From Symsagittifera roscoffensis (taxonomy: Eukaryota; Xenacoelomorpha; Acoela; Convolutidae): DNA of 64,000 bases. The DNA lies in NCBI RefSeq assembly GCF_963678635.1, contig NC_087066.1:34477301-34541300 (forward strand), given 5' to 3'. A program made the position numbers and the translations under genes. Under the pieces are notes generated by a model that was not told the DNA's origin, did no database searches, and saw only the letters and a list, made by a program, of their open reading frames with translations. This document shows positions 30,816 to 44,379 of the stretch, in pieces. Each line of letters begins with the position of its first letter. The first letter of the stretch is position 1.

Positions 30816-32041
30816 CGAGTCGAGATTTTTCACCTAATTTGAAGCAAGATTTGAGCGGTTTGAGCGGTTTTGTTAGACAATTACCCTCAAAATCTTGCTT
30901 CAAAATGAGCGGTTTGAGCGGTTTTTGAACGGTTTATCTAAAAAAACCGCTCAAAAACCGCGCAAGATTTGAACGGTTTCGAGCAGTTTATCTAAAAAAA
31001 CCGCGCAAGATTTGAGCGGTTTTCGAGCGGTTTTTTTTAAATAAACCGCTCAAAACCGTTCAAATCATGCGTGGTTTTTGAGCCGTTTTTTTAGATAAAC
31101 CGTTCAAAAACCGCTCAAACCGCTCATTTTGTAGCAAGATTTTGAGCGTAATTGTCTAAAAAAACCGCTCAAACCGCTCAAATCTTGCGCGTTTTTTTTT
31201 AGATAAACCGTTCAACAATGCTCGAGTGGTTGTTTTGCTCGAGCATTTGAAAAAAGTCTCTTATATTGTTTTTGTTCAAGACATCGAAAAAAATATTGCT
31301 TGATTTGAGAACGGTTAAGCACTTTTTTTAAATTGTAGATAGTATACAAATAGAATGATAACTATTTTTTTTGGCTTCAAATTAAATTTTCGTTTTTGAT
31401 GAGCAATGTGCTTTAAATTGAGCAAGAGCACCCTTAAATAATTTTAAATTGTTTATAAACAAGTTTAAACAATTTCTGAAAATTTTGCTTTTCATGAAAA
31501 AATGGTTATTATACAATTTTCATATATGGAAATTGTATGATAACTATTTTTTTTTTTTAAAAAAACGTAGATATTTTTCATCACCAGACTGTTGTATTTG
31601 GTTCAAACAGCCGGAGAAACTAGATTGAATCTTTTTTGAATGGGTTTTTGAAATTGTATGAAAAATGTATGATTAGCATTTTTCAATACATTTGATGAAG
31701 GCAATTGTAAGATAAGCTTTTTCGGTGTGGGGAAATTTAAGATAAGTGTTTTTGGTTTATTGAGGTCAATCCGGGGTCACATTACCTTTCCAGGCCTTTT
31801 TGTTGGTTTTAATCGGTTTTAATCAAAAACCGCTTAAAAACAGATCCCATCTTCCTTGAGAAACCGTTCAAAAATCACCACAAGAAATGAGCGGTTTTTG
31901 AGCGGTTTTTAAGCAAGATTTGAGAGGTTTGAGCCGTTTTCCTAAAAAAAACAACCCAAACCACCCAAACCGCTCAAATTTTGCTTGAAACCGCTCAAAC
32001 CGCTCATATCTTGAGCGGTTTTTGAGCGGGATCTCGACCCG
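30816..32041. mobile_element. Foldback/MITE-like DNA element rich in GAGCGGTTT motifs
   Basis: The LINE similarity stops at 30815 and the sequence begins CCGAGTCGAGAT. At the other end (about 32028-32041) is ATCTCGACCCGG, a near inverted match, so these look like terminal inverted repeats of a ~1.2 kb element. The inside is full of direct and inverted GAGCGGTTT / AAACCGCTC motifs (30850-31200 and 31860-32030) around an AT-rich core (31260-31800). No transposase is encoded, so it would be non-autonomous. The target site duplication could not be settled. Confidence 0.65.
30844..31188. repeat. ~345-bp near-perfect palindrome
   Basis: The reverse complement of the right half matches the left half along its length with few mismatches. 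GCAAGATTTGAGCGGTTTGA at 30844 pairs with the end at 31188, then GACAATTAC.CTCAAAATCTTGC.(T)CAAAATGAGCGG on both arms. The centre is near 31016. Each arm is about 172 bp with almost no spacer, so it can extrude a long hairpin. Confidence 0.85.
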
Positions 32042-32121
32042 GATAATAGATTCCAGTTCTGATTTTTTATGGTGCTTGTTTCGTGCAACAGTGCCGCCAA
32101 ACTTGACTGAACCAGATTCAT

Positions 32122-32370
32122 TTAACTTTTACTGGGATTTTTTTTTAGTTTGACGCAATATCGAGTGTAGCAGCCACTTGCGATTTTGATTTTTACTGAT
32201 CGGAATTCAATGTCTCTCATAAGGTAGATTTTCACAACCCGAGCAAGTGGCCATTCAAAAAAGGTCCGGTTTTCTTCCAAAAATAGCGCAACATCACCCA
32301 CTTCAAAATTTCGTTGCGTGAATTTGATTTTGTCCGACGCTGCAGAGCTGACAAGGACTTCTTGCTCCAT
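32122..32370 (-). pseudogene. BEL/Pao-type integrase C-terminal (DUF5641-like) fragment
   Basis: An 82-codon minus-strand frame: FTQRNFEVGDVALFLEENRTFFEWPLARVVKIYLMRD...FRSVKIKIASGCYTRYCVKL. The order GDV(x)L-E-N...WPLARV...RSVKV(x)T-SG-YTR-V-KL is the hallmark of the domain that follows the integrase core in BEL/Pao retrotransposons. No other part of such an element is nearby, so it is an isolated scrap. Confidence 0.65.
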
Positions 32371-34989
32371 TAGTTTTCCCCAACAAAATTTCCATTAGTT
32401 TTTGCATGTGTGCCCACAGTTTGGCTGGATGTGTTGCAAACTGCTGAAGGTTACTTGTTTTTAGTGGGGAACTGGTAATGGCATATACTGTATCTTCTTC
32501 CCGTCAATATCATAGCTGGGTTTAGGGTTCGAAGGTCCGAAAGATCAGTAGAAAACGGAGGAAGAGGTCGTGAGTTCAGGATTGCTTCATTGTCGCACAG
32601 TAGAATAGAAATTTCATAGTAGGTCAAATTGTTCTATGAATATTCTCAGATATGATTTTGCAATTTTCAATCCTGATTGCAAAATCCACCAAGGTAATGA
32701 GCTCCGGGGGAGTCATAAGTGTTTCCAATATCATCTGCAGCTTTCTGCATTGATTCTTTTCCGATTTTCATCGTTATGTTCATTTGGAGTTGCCTTAGTT
32801 TGCTTCTAGTTCAAACAAAAGTCTATGGTCTGAGTACATCTTGGCAGCAGCACCACGCCTAGCACAAAGTCGTCCCAAAATAGATAGTCTCTTTTGTAAT
32901 TCAAACGGAGAAAACAAAAATTGAAAAAAAAACTCACGAAACAGTTTTTCTTCAATTTGTTACTTTATTTAATCTGTCTACGAAGTTGATCAAAATTTTT
33001 GAAATTTTTCATTTGAATAATTCAATTACTCACATATTCATTTAAAAGCAATAGGAAAACAAACCGACAGAGTCGAAGGCTGCCGATGTCAGTATCCAAA
33101 AACGTACCGAAAATTGGGAAAAGCCCCGTTGCAACTCTTCGCGTAACACAATGAAACGCCACGTCGTAACTGCGTGGAGCTTATACAGTTATCACAAGCA
33201 ACTATGGATTTTTTTAACCATTTAATTTTTTTTGGTGCCCAAAGTTATTTTGGGAAAAAGTATAGTACCGGATTGCAAGGGTAGTAAATAACTTCAAAAA
33301 AATTGACGTCCTCCACAAAACAATTAGATAACATAAATTTTGCTCAATAAATGACTGGAAATGATGCCGCGCAATTGACACTTTTCAAACCGAAGTCAGG
33401 ATGAAAAACTAAAATGAAACGTATACTGATATATGGAATCGGTAATACTAAAATTACAACCATGAAAAAAAAAACAAATTTCGAATAGAACGTCATTTAA
33501 GATGCAGACAGGCCCAAATTGTGTCTGTTAGAAGACGAAAATACAGATTTGGAGATGACCTCAATTTTGAGTCTTCGTGTGAACCTAGAATTAGTTACGG
33601 GGAACAGTCTAGCAACTAGTTCCGACAACTTCCAGCAGCCGATTCCAACAAAATTGCTTATCGCAAGGGCAATATCTCGGATCGAACTCTCAAAAGCTTA
33701 CCGTGTTGGATAATCAGCGGATACAGTCAGATAAGCTGTTTAACTACCGAAATGAATTTGAACAAAAGTGTGCAATTTCCGCGAAAAAAAACTCCTGACT
33801 TTCTAACAACAAGAAGCTATCACGAGTGCAGGCATTGCAATTCAGCAAATTCGATAAAAATTCGGGGACCAATCAGCAAGATAAACTTCTTTCTGCTTGT
33901 TGTTGAAGTTTCTTAGATCGTACTGGTCGTTCGTAAATTTCATGGCTCGTTAGGTCCAATTTGGCGTGGGCTAATAGTGTTTCGCCGAATCTTCGAAAAT
34001 TTCAATGGCGGACCAACTCAGCTTGATCTAGCTGAGAGTTTAACTTCAACGTAATTCAACCGTTTATGTGACGTCATAACGGAGGGGGGAGCAGCTTTTA
34101 CCTGCCTAACTGTGTATACAATTCAATAAAGAAGAACATCTTTCTTTTTGGAGACAAAATTTTTCAAATTATAATACAATGTCAATAGTTTTTGGATCGT
34201 GTCTGCAGAGGTTTGGATCGTGTCGGCAGGAAGAAAACGGAGGAAGAGGTCGTGAGTTCAGGATTGATTCATTGTCGCACAGTAGAATAGAAGTTTCGTA
34301 GTAGGTCAAATTGTTCTATGAATATTCTCAGATATGATTTCGCAATTTTCACTCCTGATTGCAAAATCCACCAAGGTAATGAGCTCCGGGGGGAGTCATA
34401 AGTGTTTCCAATATCATCTGTAGCTTTCTGCATTGATTCTTTTCCGATTTTCATTGTTATGTTCATTTGGAGTTGCCTTAGTTTGTTTCTAGTTCAAACA
34501 AAAGTCTATGGTCTGAGTACATCTTGGCTACAGCACCACGCCTAGCACAAAGTCGTCCCAAAGTAGATAGTCTCTTTTGTAATTCAAACGGAGAAAATAA
34601 AAGTTGAAAAAAAACTCAAGAAACAATTATTCTTCAATTTGTTACTTTATTTAATCTGTCCACGAAGTTGATCAAATATTTTGAAAATTTTCATATGAAT
34701 AATTCAATTACTCACATATTCATTTAAAAGCAATAGGAAAACAAACCGACAGAGTTGAAGGCTGCCGATGTCAGTATCCAAAAACGTACCGAAAATTGGG
34801 AAAAACTCAGTTGCAACTCTTCGTGTAACACAATGAAACGCCACGTCGTAACTGCGTGGAGCTTATACAGTTATCACAAGCAACTATGGATTTTTTTTTA
34901 CCATTTAATCTTTTTTGGTGCCCAAAGCTCTATGTGAAACTGCATTACAAACAAATGATGTAAATTTCGCTTAGAATATATCAAATAAT
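32371..34989. repeat. Non-coding repeats: direct duplication 32551-33240 / 34233-34923
   Basis: GAAAACGGAGGAAGAGGTCG begins both copies (32551, 34233). The match continues for about 690 bp, ending near TTTTTTGGTGCCCAAAG. The first copy continues into sequence similar to cadherin intron 1 (about 32940-33885 against 400-1385), so this family has three copies in the window. The stretch 33890-34230 shows nothing recognisable, and no gene is seen in the block. Confidence 0.75.
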
Positions 34990-37900
34990 GGACCATTATG
35001 GTCGACCACTTAGACCACTAAGAGACATCAAACTGTTGTGGCCAGAAACTCTCTTGCCTGTGCTGCCCGGAGCAGAAGTAAACCAGATGTTTACCTTTTC
35101 CTAATGGCGATCAAATCAGAGAAACAATGTGAACCAGACCTACTCTATTTCGAAGTTATGGAGGATCACTTGAATGCAGCGGGTCTTCTTGATCCATTGT
35201 GAGAAACACAGACTTCTTCAAGGAAGATTTGGGAGAGATCCGAAACCTTGTTTGCGTCAATGATGGGGGTACAATAGATGGTGGCGTGTAGATTCGGTTC
35301 AATTACGAAAGTGTTTTTCGCATCCTAGAGAATCCCGGCCTAGAAGCACATTTTCGAGCTACAAAAAAGAAGTTTTTGTGAAATTTAGAGAATTCTTGAA
35401 TTAGTAAGAGAAGATTTTTTGAGTAAGAAGTAATGTTGAGAATCCCGCCTGGAAGGGCATTTTCGAGACAGTAAGAGAACAGTTCAGTGTGATATTAGAA
35501 CCCGACTCGCCCCCACAACGCTACCATAGTTCGCCGTCATTCGGAGGATGACTCTGGGGATGACGACTCCCCTACTATTACAGTTGGTTGGAGCTAGAGT
35601 TTTGATGGCGAAATAAAAAATGTAGTTTACTCAAGGCCGGAGTCCGATGTTCACTGTTCACTGGCTTTTCAATGGCGGCCAGCTTTCACTTTATAGAGAT
35701 GCTCATCAATTCATGAACGGCTGAAGCGAGTGTGGCCAGAGAATCTCTGCCACCATGATGCAGGATAAACAAAAATCAAGATGTACTAGAGAAAATCGGA
35801 TTTCACCACGAGGATGCAGAATATTGAGAAGGCAGGATTATACTGTAGGAAGCAAATCCGGCTTACAGACTCTGAAGCGCTACCCGCGAGAAACGAAGAA
35901 TACTTCTGTCCAAGGTTTACAAAGAAGCATTTGGACAATTTGAGTGAGAAATGACTGTGTAACAAGGCCACATCTCCTTTGGGCTTTCCGCGGAAGAACC
36001 TGGAGCTGAGGTTGAGGAATCAACACGATCATAAGCATGACATTTTTGAGCAATATATCCAGGTAAGGAACAACTTCGAAGAAAATCAGTCGTCATTTCT
36101 GATCACCATAACGCCAATGCTACACGTATATACTTCACTTACAAAAGAAGGTCGATGTCAAAGGAAGAGTTATGGGATATTGTCGTTTGATCGAAACTGG
36201 ACAGAATCACGCTGCTCGAGAAGTGCTACTCCAGTAGATGGTGCATACTAGCGGAACATGACATAAGACGATGCCAAAATTCTGTTAAAAAAGCTCTAAT
36301 CTGAAGACTAGCGTAAACTGATATAAATATTAACAAAACTGTTGAATAAACCAAACCCCAAAGCTACTACTATATTGAAAGTTGCCATTATGCCTAGGGC
36401 AAATGTTATACAAAAGAAGCTTATGAAACGAAATGGGTGAAGAAGAGTCAATAAGATAGGATTCGAAAGGGGAGACACATTCAGTCGCTGCTGAATCCAT
36501 ACATTCGCCTTGAGAACCGAGATCCAGGAAGAGAAAGCGTGAAGTAGAAGAGCACTGTCCATCTGGGGTTGCAGTGTCCAAGAAAAACATGAAAAAGGTA
36601 CCCTCGATCTTGCCAGCTACGTGGAGTATCTCGGTTTTCAGAGATAACTCCTTATCCAGGAAGCTGAAGGATCGCACTAGAGGTTGAAGACACGTCAGAC
36701 TCGGAACCAGCGACAGAGCAGGATTTCAGGCCACAGTGAGTGAAAATCAGAGGGGCTCTATGATTTGACAAAGATTGGTGTTCAACGTGCTCAAGGAGTG
36801 GGTCTCGAGCCAAAAAAAAAGCGCATTGATGAACAAGTCACAGAAGATCCAATTGAGACGAATTTGACCAGGAATACAGCTGTGGTGTATGTTCATGGTG
36901 GATTGCCCTGCATACAGTGAAAGAACTAGAGAGGTTTTTGAAGCGCTTGAATAGGGGTGATGAAAACATGAGAAGAAGTTGAGCCACACAGCAGATGACA
37001 TAACAATATTGAGCAGAGGAGTCAGCTGACCAAAATTTGATAAAGACTTTCGCAAGAATTTTCCAAGATTGAGACGAAGACACCTTCAACGGCAAAATTC
37101 TTGGTGACAAATCATTTTGTCAGGACCCGGGGAAGGTTTCGATTCGCCTTGTGCCTGGCGAGAATAACACTATAAGACCTCACATCAAAAGAATCTGAAC
37201 ATCTACAAAAAGTTGGCACTGCATTTAGCCCGTGATGATTCTGGATTGAATATAGATTTGAGGAAAGATGCGATTTTTTCTTCAGATGAATCATTCCTGT
37301 GATTCCTGTTGCTATGATCATGGATTGCCAGTAGAATGCCGGGAAGGGGGAAACTCGGAAATACCAGCCTCGCACTCCATTTGAAAACAAATACTAGAGT
37401 GTGGGGATTGAAAAGATGACCATTCTAGAGTCGTGCAAAAATTGACGAATCATGCAAAGGTTTCCCAATAAGAAGTTGGACAGCAGCCACGACGTTCACC
37501 GCGCACTAAAGAGAGCTGGAGACTCCTCGAAACAAACAAAGAGAAAGGAAATATCAATTCGTGTCAGGTATCATGGGTATCTTCTACAACCTGTTCTTGT
37601 GTACAGAAGCAGGTGGCGGATAATTAAAAATTGAGTTTGCCCAGGTGCTGAAATTCTAAACAAAACATATTGGAAATCAATATCCTGGTGGCGAGGAGAG
37701 TATCAAGGTCATAAAACTAGCTGTAGTTTGGAAGCTACTCAAGCGATCATGTTGCCAACAGCCTCAAGCGATCTGAATAGTGGTAATATTGAAAAGATAA
37801 GGCTAATGACCGGTCGGAATGAAGACCTAGTGGATCTGAATGTGGCCCACAAACTGATTTTGCCTCGTCAACCGACTTCAAAGAACATGCCTGAGGATTT

Positions 37901-38050
37901 GAGAGATGTATGAACGAAGTTAGATTAGGTACATATCTGGATCTTGAGGCGAGCGGATAAGGACACAGGTGTGATGGAAGCTCTCAAGTGCAAATTCAAT
38001 CATTGAAGACGGAAAGCCTAGTTGCGTGGTTCGGTGACAACACAGAGAAA
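34990..38050 (+). pseudogene. Old decayed copy of the downstream module, fragment 1
   Basis: Higher GC and purine-rich coding texture with stops in every frame. Readable patches include PLRDIKLLWPETLLPVLPGAEV (34999-35090), EPDLLYFEVMEDHLNAAGLL (~35130-35200), HDIFEQYIQVRNNFEEN (~36036) and, near the end, RFPNKKL and YQFVSGIMGIFYN (37450-37600), which match the C-terminal protein at 30400-30545. Coding texture continues to ~38050 (LMTGRNEDLVDLNVAHKLILP). No gag or pol is present. Confidence 0.55.
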
Positions 38051-41000
38051 AACAAGAGTGATGTACAAACCTTGATGTTCTGCTTTACATTGCAAATAAA
38101 GTGCAAGCAAAGAAACAGAGAAAAAAACTCAAAATATTTTGTGTGTTAAAAATTCAAACGAGCAACTAAGCTAACTAAGCTTGAAATGAAACTTGATGAG
38201 AAAATTTTTTTTGTACTTTATTTTGAGTTTTACAATTGCTACAATTATGAAGCTGCATAAAAAATTTTTGTTTTTATAGAAATGTTTGTTGTTTATTTAT
38301 AAAGATTTGACTGGAGTTTTCTTTTTGATTCTTTTTAATTAACTAAGAGAAATGTTTCTTTATGTGGTGACCTGCAGAAACGTGAGTAGTCCCTGAAGAA
38401 GGGCGATTAACTCAATGTTCCTTCTAACCACAGTATTTCTTGTTTTTGTAAGTCAGGACCAAGAGCAACGAAACAAACAGAAGGGACAAGACATTGTAAG
38501 ATAATTTAGCTTGTTGGTTGATAGAACCGTCTTGCGTCCCAACACGTTTTTTAAAAAAAAGAAAAAATCTTCAATTTGAGCAAAAACATTGGAAGTCAAA
38601 AATGTTTCTTATTTTTGATCATATCCTCATAATGGAGGTTAATGAGAATGTAAAAAAAGCTATAGCCGTGTGGAATGATGCTGTTTGTAGCACGTAGTGA
38701 GATAATTTGATGCAAATAGATTTACATTTATTTGTGATTTTTGAAGTTTTGTCTCATGACCCTGTACCATTTTGATTAGATACTTGAAGTTCAAAGAACA
38801 CTTGAGCGAGCTGTGTGGGAAGAATTTGCCAATCGACCAGAATTCGGTGCACTTTTATTCGAAAAGTAAGTAGTGTGAGATATGGGTTATTTAGAAAATT
38901 CGAGAATATCTTTAAAATTTCAATTGGAAGGTGTACGACGCTTAACAAATTGATTTCTGCAGAGTCAGAAAACCGCAAAAATCAAAACGACATTTTTTGC
39001 TGCCATAAGTAAGGCGACAGACGCAGAAAAAGTCAGTTTTGACGTAAATTGCGATAAAGGAAGTACGAAAGCGAAAAGGTTTTTCAGATTTGTAACAATT
39101 GTGCTGCTACAATCGTCATTGGACCAGTTTTACGGATAGGAAAGGCCGAGAATGAAAATTACAGCCCATGTCGCTAGTGAAGGAGGTCCTTCTTCGGTGA
39201 ATTTAAAGAAAACGGAAAGGTCAGGAATTTGGCTCCAAAACTGCCTTTTTTAAAACGAAATTTTACCTTCCTGGAAAGGCCTGAATTTATTTCATCATCA
39301 CCTAAATTCTTTATCAGGATAAGAGAAGCTAGGAGATAGGGAAAGTGTCAATTTATCTCTGATGGATTGGGTGAACTTGTCTGCTGTACAAAAACAATTG
39401 AAAAATGGAAACATAATAAAGATAGTGTATGAGCCCTGTTATTAGGAGTGACCTCGTGATCTTGGGGTACTGAGACCCAGCCGTGAGCACACTATTTTTG
39501 CATTTAACTAAGGTAATTTGCGCAGTTTGGCCGATAGCCTTAAATAGTAATGACTTCGTCGACCCGGTATTGATTGACCACATATAGAACTGGCTTGGAT
39601 TTCAATGATTTTTTGTGTAGTTTGGTTATCTTGCGCGGCTCGGCTGACAGACCCAAGACAGTAAAGTTGTTGTCGACCCGATGTTATGAGAACCAGTTGG
39701 AATTGGCTATAGTAGAGATAGTCAAAATCACGTAAAAATCAATCTTGATGCTGGTCAATCGTCAATCGCTTCTGTGTTTGATAGTTTGGTTCCGAAAATG
39801 GTATTAGGGTGTAATTAAACGTTTTTTCTCTTTTTCTCTTTCTATTTTCCACGCCCAATCAGGTACCACAAACAGTCATTGGACTTGGTTGAGTGATATA
39901 TCATTTTAAAGCCCTTGTAGTCGTGATTCGAACCACAGTTTAAAAAATCATTAAAATGTTCTCAGTGTCGAGAGAAATTGTTATGAAATTTCTGTTTCTT
40001 CGTCCAATTTCAAGCAAATAAAACGAGCGAGCAGTCTTATATTAGTGATTTAAAAGCTTACAATAGCCTAAGTTAAAAGGTCTGACCTGAATTCTAGTCG
40101 GTTAACATTCAATTTTTGATTGCTTTTGAGACGGTTGTTGCTATCAATTTCTTCAAAAAATCAAAAAACTGCAAATTTTTTTCAAAATTTCAAAAAGCTG
40201 CAAATGACCAAGTTAACGTAACATGATCATGCTCCGTTAACCCTTGCAGTATATATTAGGAGGTTTCCTAAACGCTCTCGATTTTTTTAAAGAAATACGA
40301 AATTTTCTACGCCCATATCGTTGAAAATTAAATGCGATTTTTCATACTTTCAATTCATTTCTGTTTGCTGTAACTATTTAACAAGGCAGCGGTGGTTGGA
40401 ATGCATCGGTCATCTCAAATCAATAGTTCTCAGCGCAGAAAAATTTTGAGTTGAAAATCAAGCTAATCAGCAGCAAAGTTTATGAGGGATATAAAAAAGT
40501 AAGAATAAAGCTGACCGCTGCAGATGACAAGATCGCGCTTTTTTTTCTCTTTATTATAAAAAATTGGTTTTTGGAAGCTAAAAAGAGCTGAAATTAATGC
40601 CCCAAATCCGCAAATTGTCGATAGCTTTCTCGTAACCGAGTTCGAGGCGTAGAAAGCAATTATGTCTTTTCCAAATGGTTCGCGAGCTGGTCCAGACAAA
40701 ATTTAACGACGTTATTAGTAGTCAAACAGCAATTCGGAGCTCAATTTCTTGAAATTGTTTTAAAAACTCAGAAACGTTATGTGAGGCTAAAGCTCCGAAA
40801 CGTTAAGGTAAAGTAACCAAACCGCTAAGACTTTTCTTTTTTGGAGCAAAATTTATTTCCATCGTTACAAAATATGGAGACTTGAGAGCAATTGTCTTCG
40901 GCATCACATCGTGTCTACATCTGCGGAAAACAAGGTTCTCGGAGAGCGACAAAAATTTTGAGAGGTTTCAGTTAGGATGTGGTACTAACATAGGAGCTGA

Positions 41001-41480
41001 AATTGTTGCACACTACTTTAGAAACTTGATAGATCGGTTTGACAAGCCGAAGTGCTCAGTTTTACTTAACTTAATTTTCAAAATTGCCTTTAAATCGCTT
41101 AATAGAGAAACTATGCCGATTCAAGTTTTTTCGAAACGCCCGAAAGTATACAACTTTGCTCATTTCATCTAAAGAAAGACGAGTTACTTTTTTAAGGACA
41201 TTTCATCATGTTGCGGGAGGATGGAACGCAATAAAATGAAAACGACTCTCCATCGCTATATGCTGAAACAATGCAAACGCTAATAAAAAAGGTTGAAATC
41301 GAAAAAACGTTTGGCACATTAGCTAAGCTTGAAAAGAATTCGTTTTTTTTGATAAACTGGATGCACATCACAGTTTTTACCCATTACCCATTAGAAATTT
41401 TTTTAGCACAACGACAACGAAATTTTATTTTTTTACGTTTGAAAACTTTTTGCATTTTTTTTATGAGGAAACAGGAACGG
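38051..41480. repeat. Post-module repeat region, copy 1 (relatives at 44.38-47.3 kb and 52.6-55.5 kb)
   Basis: There is no credible gene. Ordered similarity to 44380-47340 includes TTTTGTGTGT(T/G)(A/T)AAAA, AATTATGAAG(C/T)TGCAT, GAGTAGTCCCT, AGAAGGGCG, CTTGTTGGTTG(A/G)TAGAAC, CCAACACGTTTT, AGATACTTGAAGTTCA, TTTCTTTTTTGGAGCAAAA and ACGCTAA(T/C)AAAAAAG. Position 39290-39790 is also related to 10040-10460. By position this may be the 3' UTR or LTR of the downstream module plus attached flank, and its repetition with the module suggests both belong to one unit. Confidence 0.6.
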
Positions 41481-44379
41481 TGATAGATATAACGAAGCCA
41501 GTGGAAGATGTGTTTTCCACTCTGAGAACCCCTTTCAGTTTATATTATTACAACTTTTAATGTGCCGGAGAGCAGATCTCCTGGCAAAAATGAAACAACA
41601 ACAATGTCATTATTGACTAAGTCATGTCTCAGAAGAAAACTTGAGAAAGCAGTCCGAGTACCTGTCCTCAGGTGTCAATGGGAAATCTTCATCGCAACCA
41701 TGAAAACAAGGCTGGCTGCCAGATGAATCGATTAGCTTTCATGGAAGAGATATTGTCAGTAACGCAGCCATGAGAGGACCCAGTTAGTGTTAAAAACAGG
41801 TCCAATTAGACCGCTGATGATTGTAGTTTTGGAGGAGTTTGATGAATGCGGTGGAAGAATGAGTAAATTACTCATTGGTTCTACCAACGATAAACGTGAG
41901 ATGAATTTTCCCATTAAGCCAACGTACCGTGAAATTAGCGAAGTGGTGTATCTGTCGAAAACGTGGAAAGGAAAATTGCCCTCAAAATTGCTGATTGAAC
42001 AAGTCAAGGACAAGAAGACAAATTTGGGCAGTAAAGTGAATCCCGAAGTTGGCAATAAGAGTGGAAGATGCAGAGGACTTAGGACAAGGTGATGTAGATC
42101 ACAAGGCACCACGAAATTCACAACTAAAGTGATTATACCGCATATCAGTTTGGTCGAGCTGGAATATGCCAGTTACAAAACTGAAAGTAGTGACCAAACT
42201 CTTTCTGGAGCAACTTGGAAATAAAAATCTTGGGCCAGTGTGGCGGAGTCACTTTGAAGGACTTAAACGGTGGAATTGCTGGAACTTTGAATGGATTGTT
42301 GGATTGGCTTATAAATGAAGACACACGTGACTGCTCCGTTGATTACGAGCAAGCAGTGTTGCTAAAAAGCCGTGTTTCCTGAATATCAGCCATAAAAGAT
42401 ACTGCAAGGCAACAAACCAAGCTAGGACTTGCAATGAAAGAACAAGTGACAGTACCTTCCGTACCAAAATCTGATAGCAGAGGGGAAACTGGGTTGAGAT
42501 TCTTAGGCAAACTTCTGAGAACAAGCTTGATGGTAGTGTGGGAAACGATGAAGTCATCTCGTTGCCCAAGTCCTAAACCTGATTTGATATTGCGAGCAAA
42601 AAAACACGTTGAGGGAACCAAGCGCCGATTGCAACCGTTGGGTGACCTTCACAACTTGATTACTAAAGCCTCTAGAAGCAATCAACGGAGAATTCACAAC
42701 TTGATTACTAAAGCCTCTAGAAGCAATCAACGGAGAATTGCCGAGTTGCCTGGTTGAGGAAAGGAAGGCTGGGTAGAACCTGGTAACTATTTGTCGAAAA
42801 CCTGCAGCTCATGCTGGTGGAACGAAAAGATATGCTGGTGGAACGAAGGTATGGTCACATCTGTAGAGGTCTCGATTGCGTGCAGTTTCTCATAAAGCAA
42901 AATAGTCAATTGTTTATATTATTAGGAAATGAATCTGGTGACAGCACTGAGATTCTGTAGCATGTATCATTCTATAGAGCCACTATTGTTTCTAGAACGA
43001 AGGCATGATCTGGCAATCAACGTAAATTGGCATGATCTGGCAACCAACTTCTGGCAATTTGTGAGTGTTTTACAAACCAAAAAAGCACTTGGCAAGATGG
43101 AGGGAAGCGATCGAAGAGGAAGTGAACCTCAAGCAGCGCGAAGCGTATTATAGTCCAACTTGTGTTCGAAACCAAATTCATGTGTGGCTCCCCTGTGCAC
43201 GAGTTGAGAACCTTTGCACTTTGTGCCAGTGAATAGAAAAGCACGAGGATTTTTAGACGATCAACTCTTCTATGTGCCAAAATATGTGAGACTTCCAAGG
43301 ATGCCAGAACGATCGTACGAGTTACTCTTCAAGATAACTACCGCTGTTCATAAAAGACTTGGAAACCATACTAGGAAAGAAGTTCATTAGATATGCTGGT
43401 GGAATCTTCAATGACTTTGAAATGCGAAAGAAAAAAGCCAGTGGTTACAATGCAGTAGATGAGATTGACGAGATCCACAATATTATAATTGAACTGAAAC
43501 CGCTATTTGAAGCCTCTGGGTTTCGTAATTGGAAACAAATCACGTTGACACACGATGGATTTTCACGCCATTGTTTTTTCTGTTACAAAATTGGTCGAAC
43601 CTGCGCGTAATGAACAAGCTCATCGAAACCCCTAACTACAAGAGCAGTTGCAGTTTTGATGAAGATTAGATGGCTGGATGCTCGTGCGAGAGAGAATTTT
43701 TGACAAGAAGCGCGACTAAGGAAAAATTCGCAGAAATGAACTTTCTCAAAGATTTAGATATAAACGAAACAAGATGCGAAATTATGATTAATCCGATAGA
43801 AACACAAATATATGGGTTAGGAATCGTTCAGTCAAGCAAAACCGACTGGATGTACTACTACATCAAAAAAGATATGTGAAAACAGGGCAGGGTGTACAGC
43901 TCATTCCAGCAAGACAAGGATAGGAAATTTTCAAGCGAGCTTTCGCAACCCATCGGAATGCAGTGACAATGTTCGAGAAGTGAAGTTTAAGAGCAATTGA
44001 CTGAGGCGGAAGAAAAAATGAAGAATTGTAAGAGGAATATTTGGATAGAAAAACGAGATTGTGCCTTCGTAACAGCTTCTGTAGAGACAGAGTGTCCACC
44101 ATGAATCCCCTGTCCTGTTGTAGACAGAGGATTGAGGAAGAAAATTGCTAGAGGAATACTTCCGACAGTGTTCGAATGGCCTCTGACGTGCTGCAGGACA
44201 CCGAGACCGAGAGTGCATTGTTGATTTCAGATTAAGAAGGCATGCCGTAATAATAACAGCGGAGTATCAAAAAGCAAAGCAATTTAGAAGATTTTAGAGG
44301 TGTTCTATTAAAAGAATGCTAATCGAAGAAGAGCAAAACAAACGATGTAGAGAAACTGCAAAACCAAGAAAAAAGGGAG
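41481..44379 (+). pseudogene. Old decayed copy of the downstream module, fragment 2 (tandem copy A)
   Basis: Patches match the module in order: VRVPVLRCQWE and AFMEEILSV (~41650-41760) with 28980-29130; EEFDECGGRMSKLLIGSTNDK (~41830-41900) with 29180-29240; SEVVYLSKTWKGKLPSKLLIEQ...NLGSKV with 29285-29385; YASYKTESSDQTLSGA (~42165) with 29575-29610. Further right, GETGLRFLGKLLRTSLMVVWE, YNAVDEIDEIHNIIIELKPLFEASGF and others have no counterpart that I can place. A 45-bp in-frame tandem repeat is at 42648-42737. Many stops; inactive. Confidence 0.6.

Noticed and set aside
36308-37390. Several minus-strand frames of 80-115 codons
   Set aside because: Antisense to decayed module coding sequence; no motif seen.
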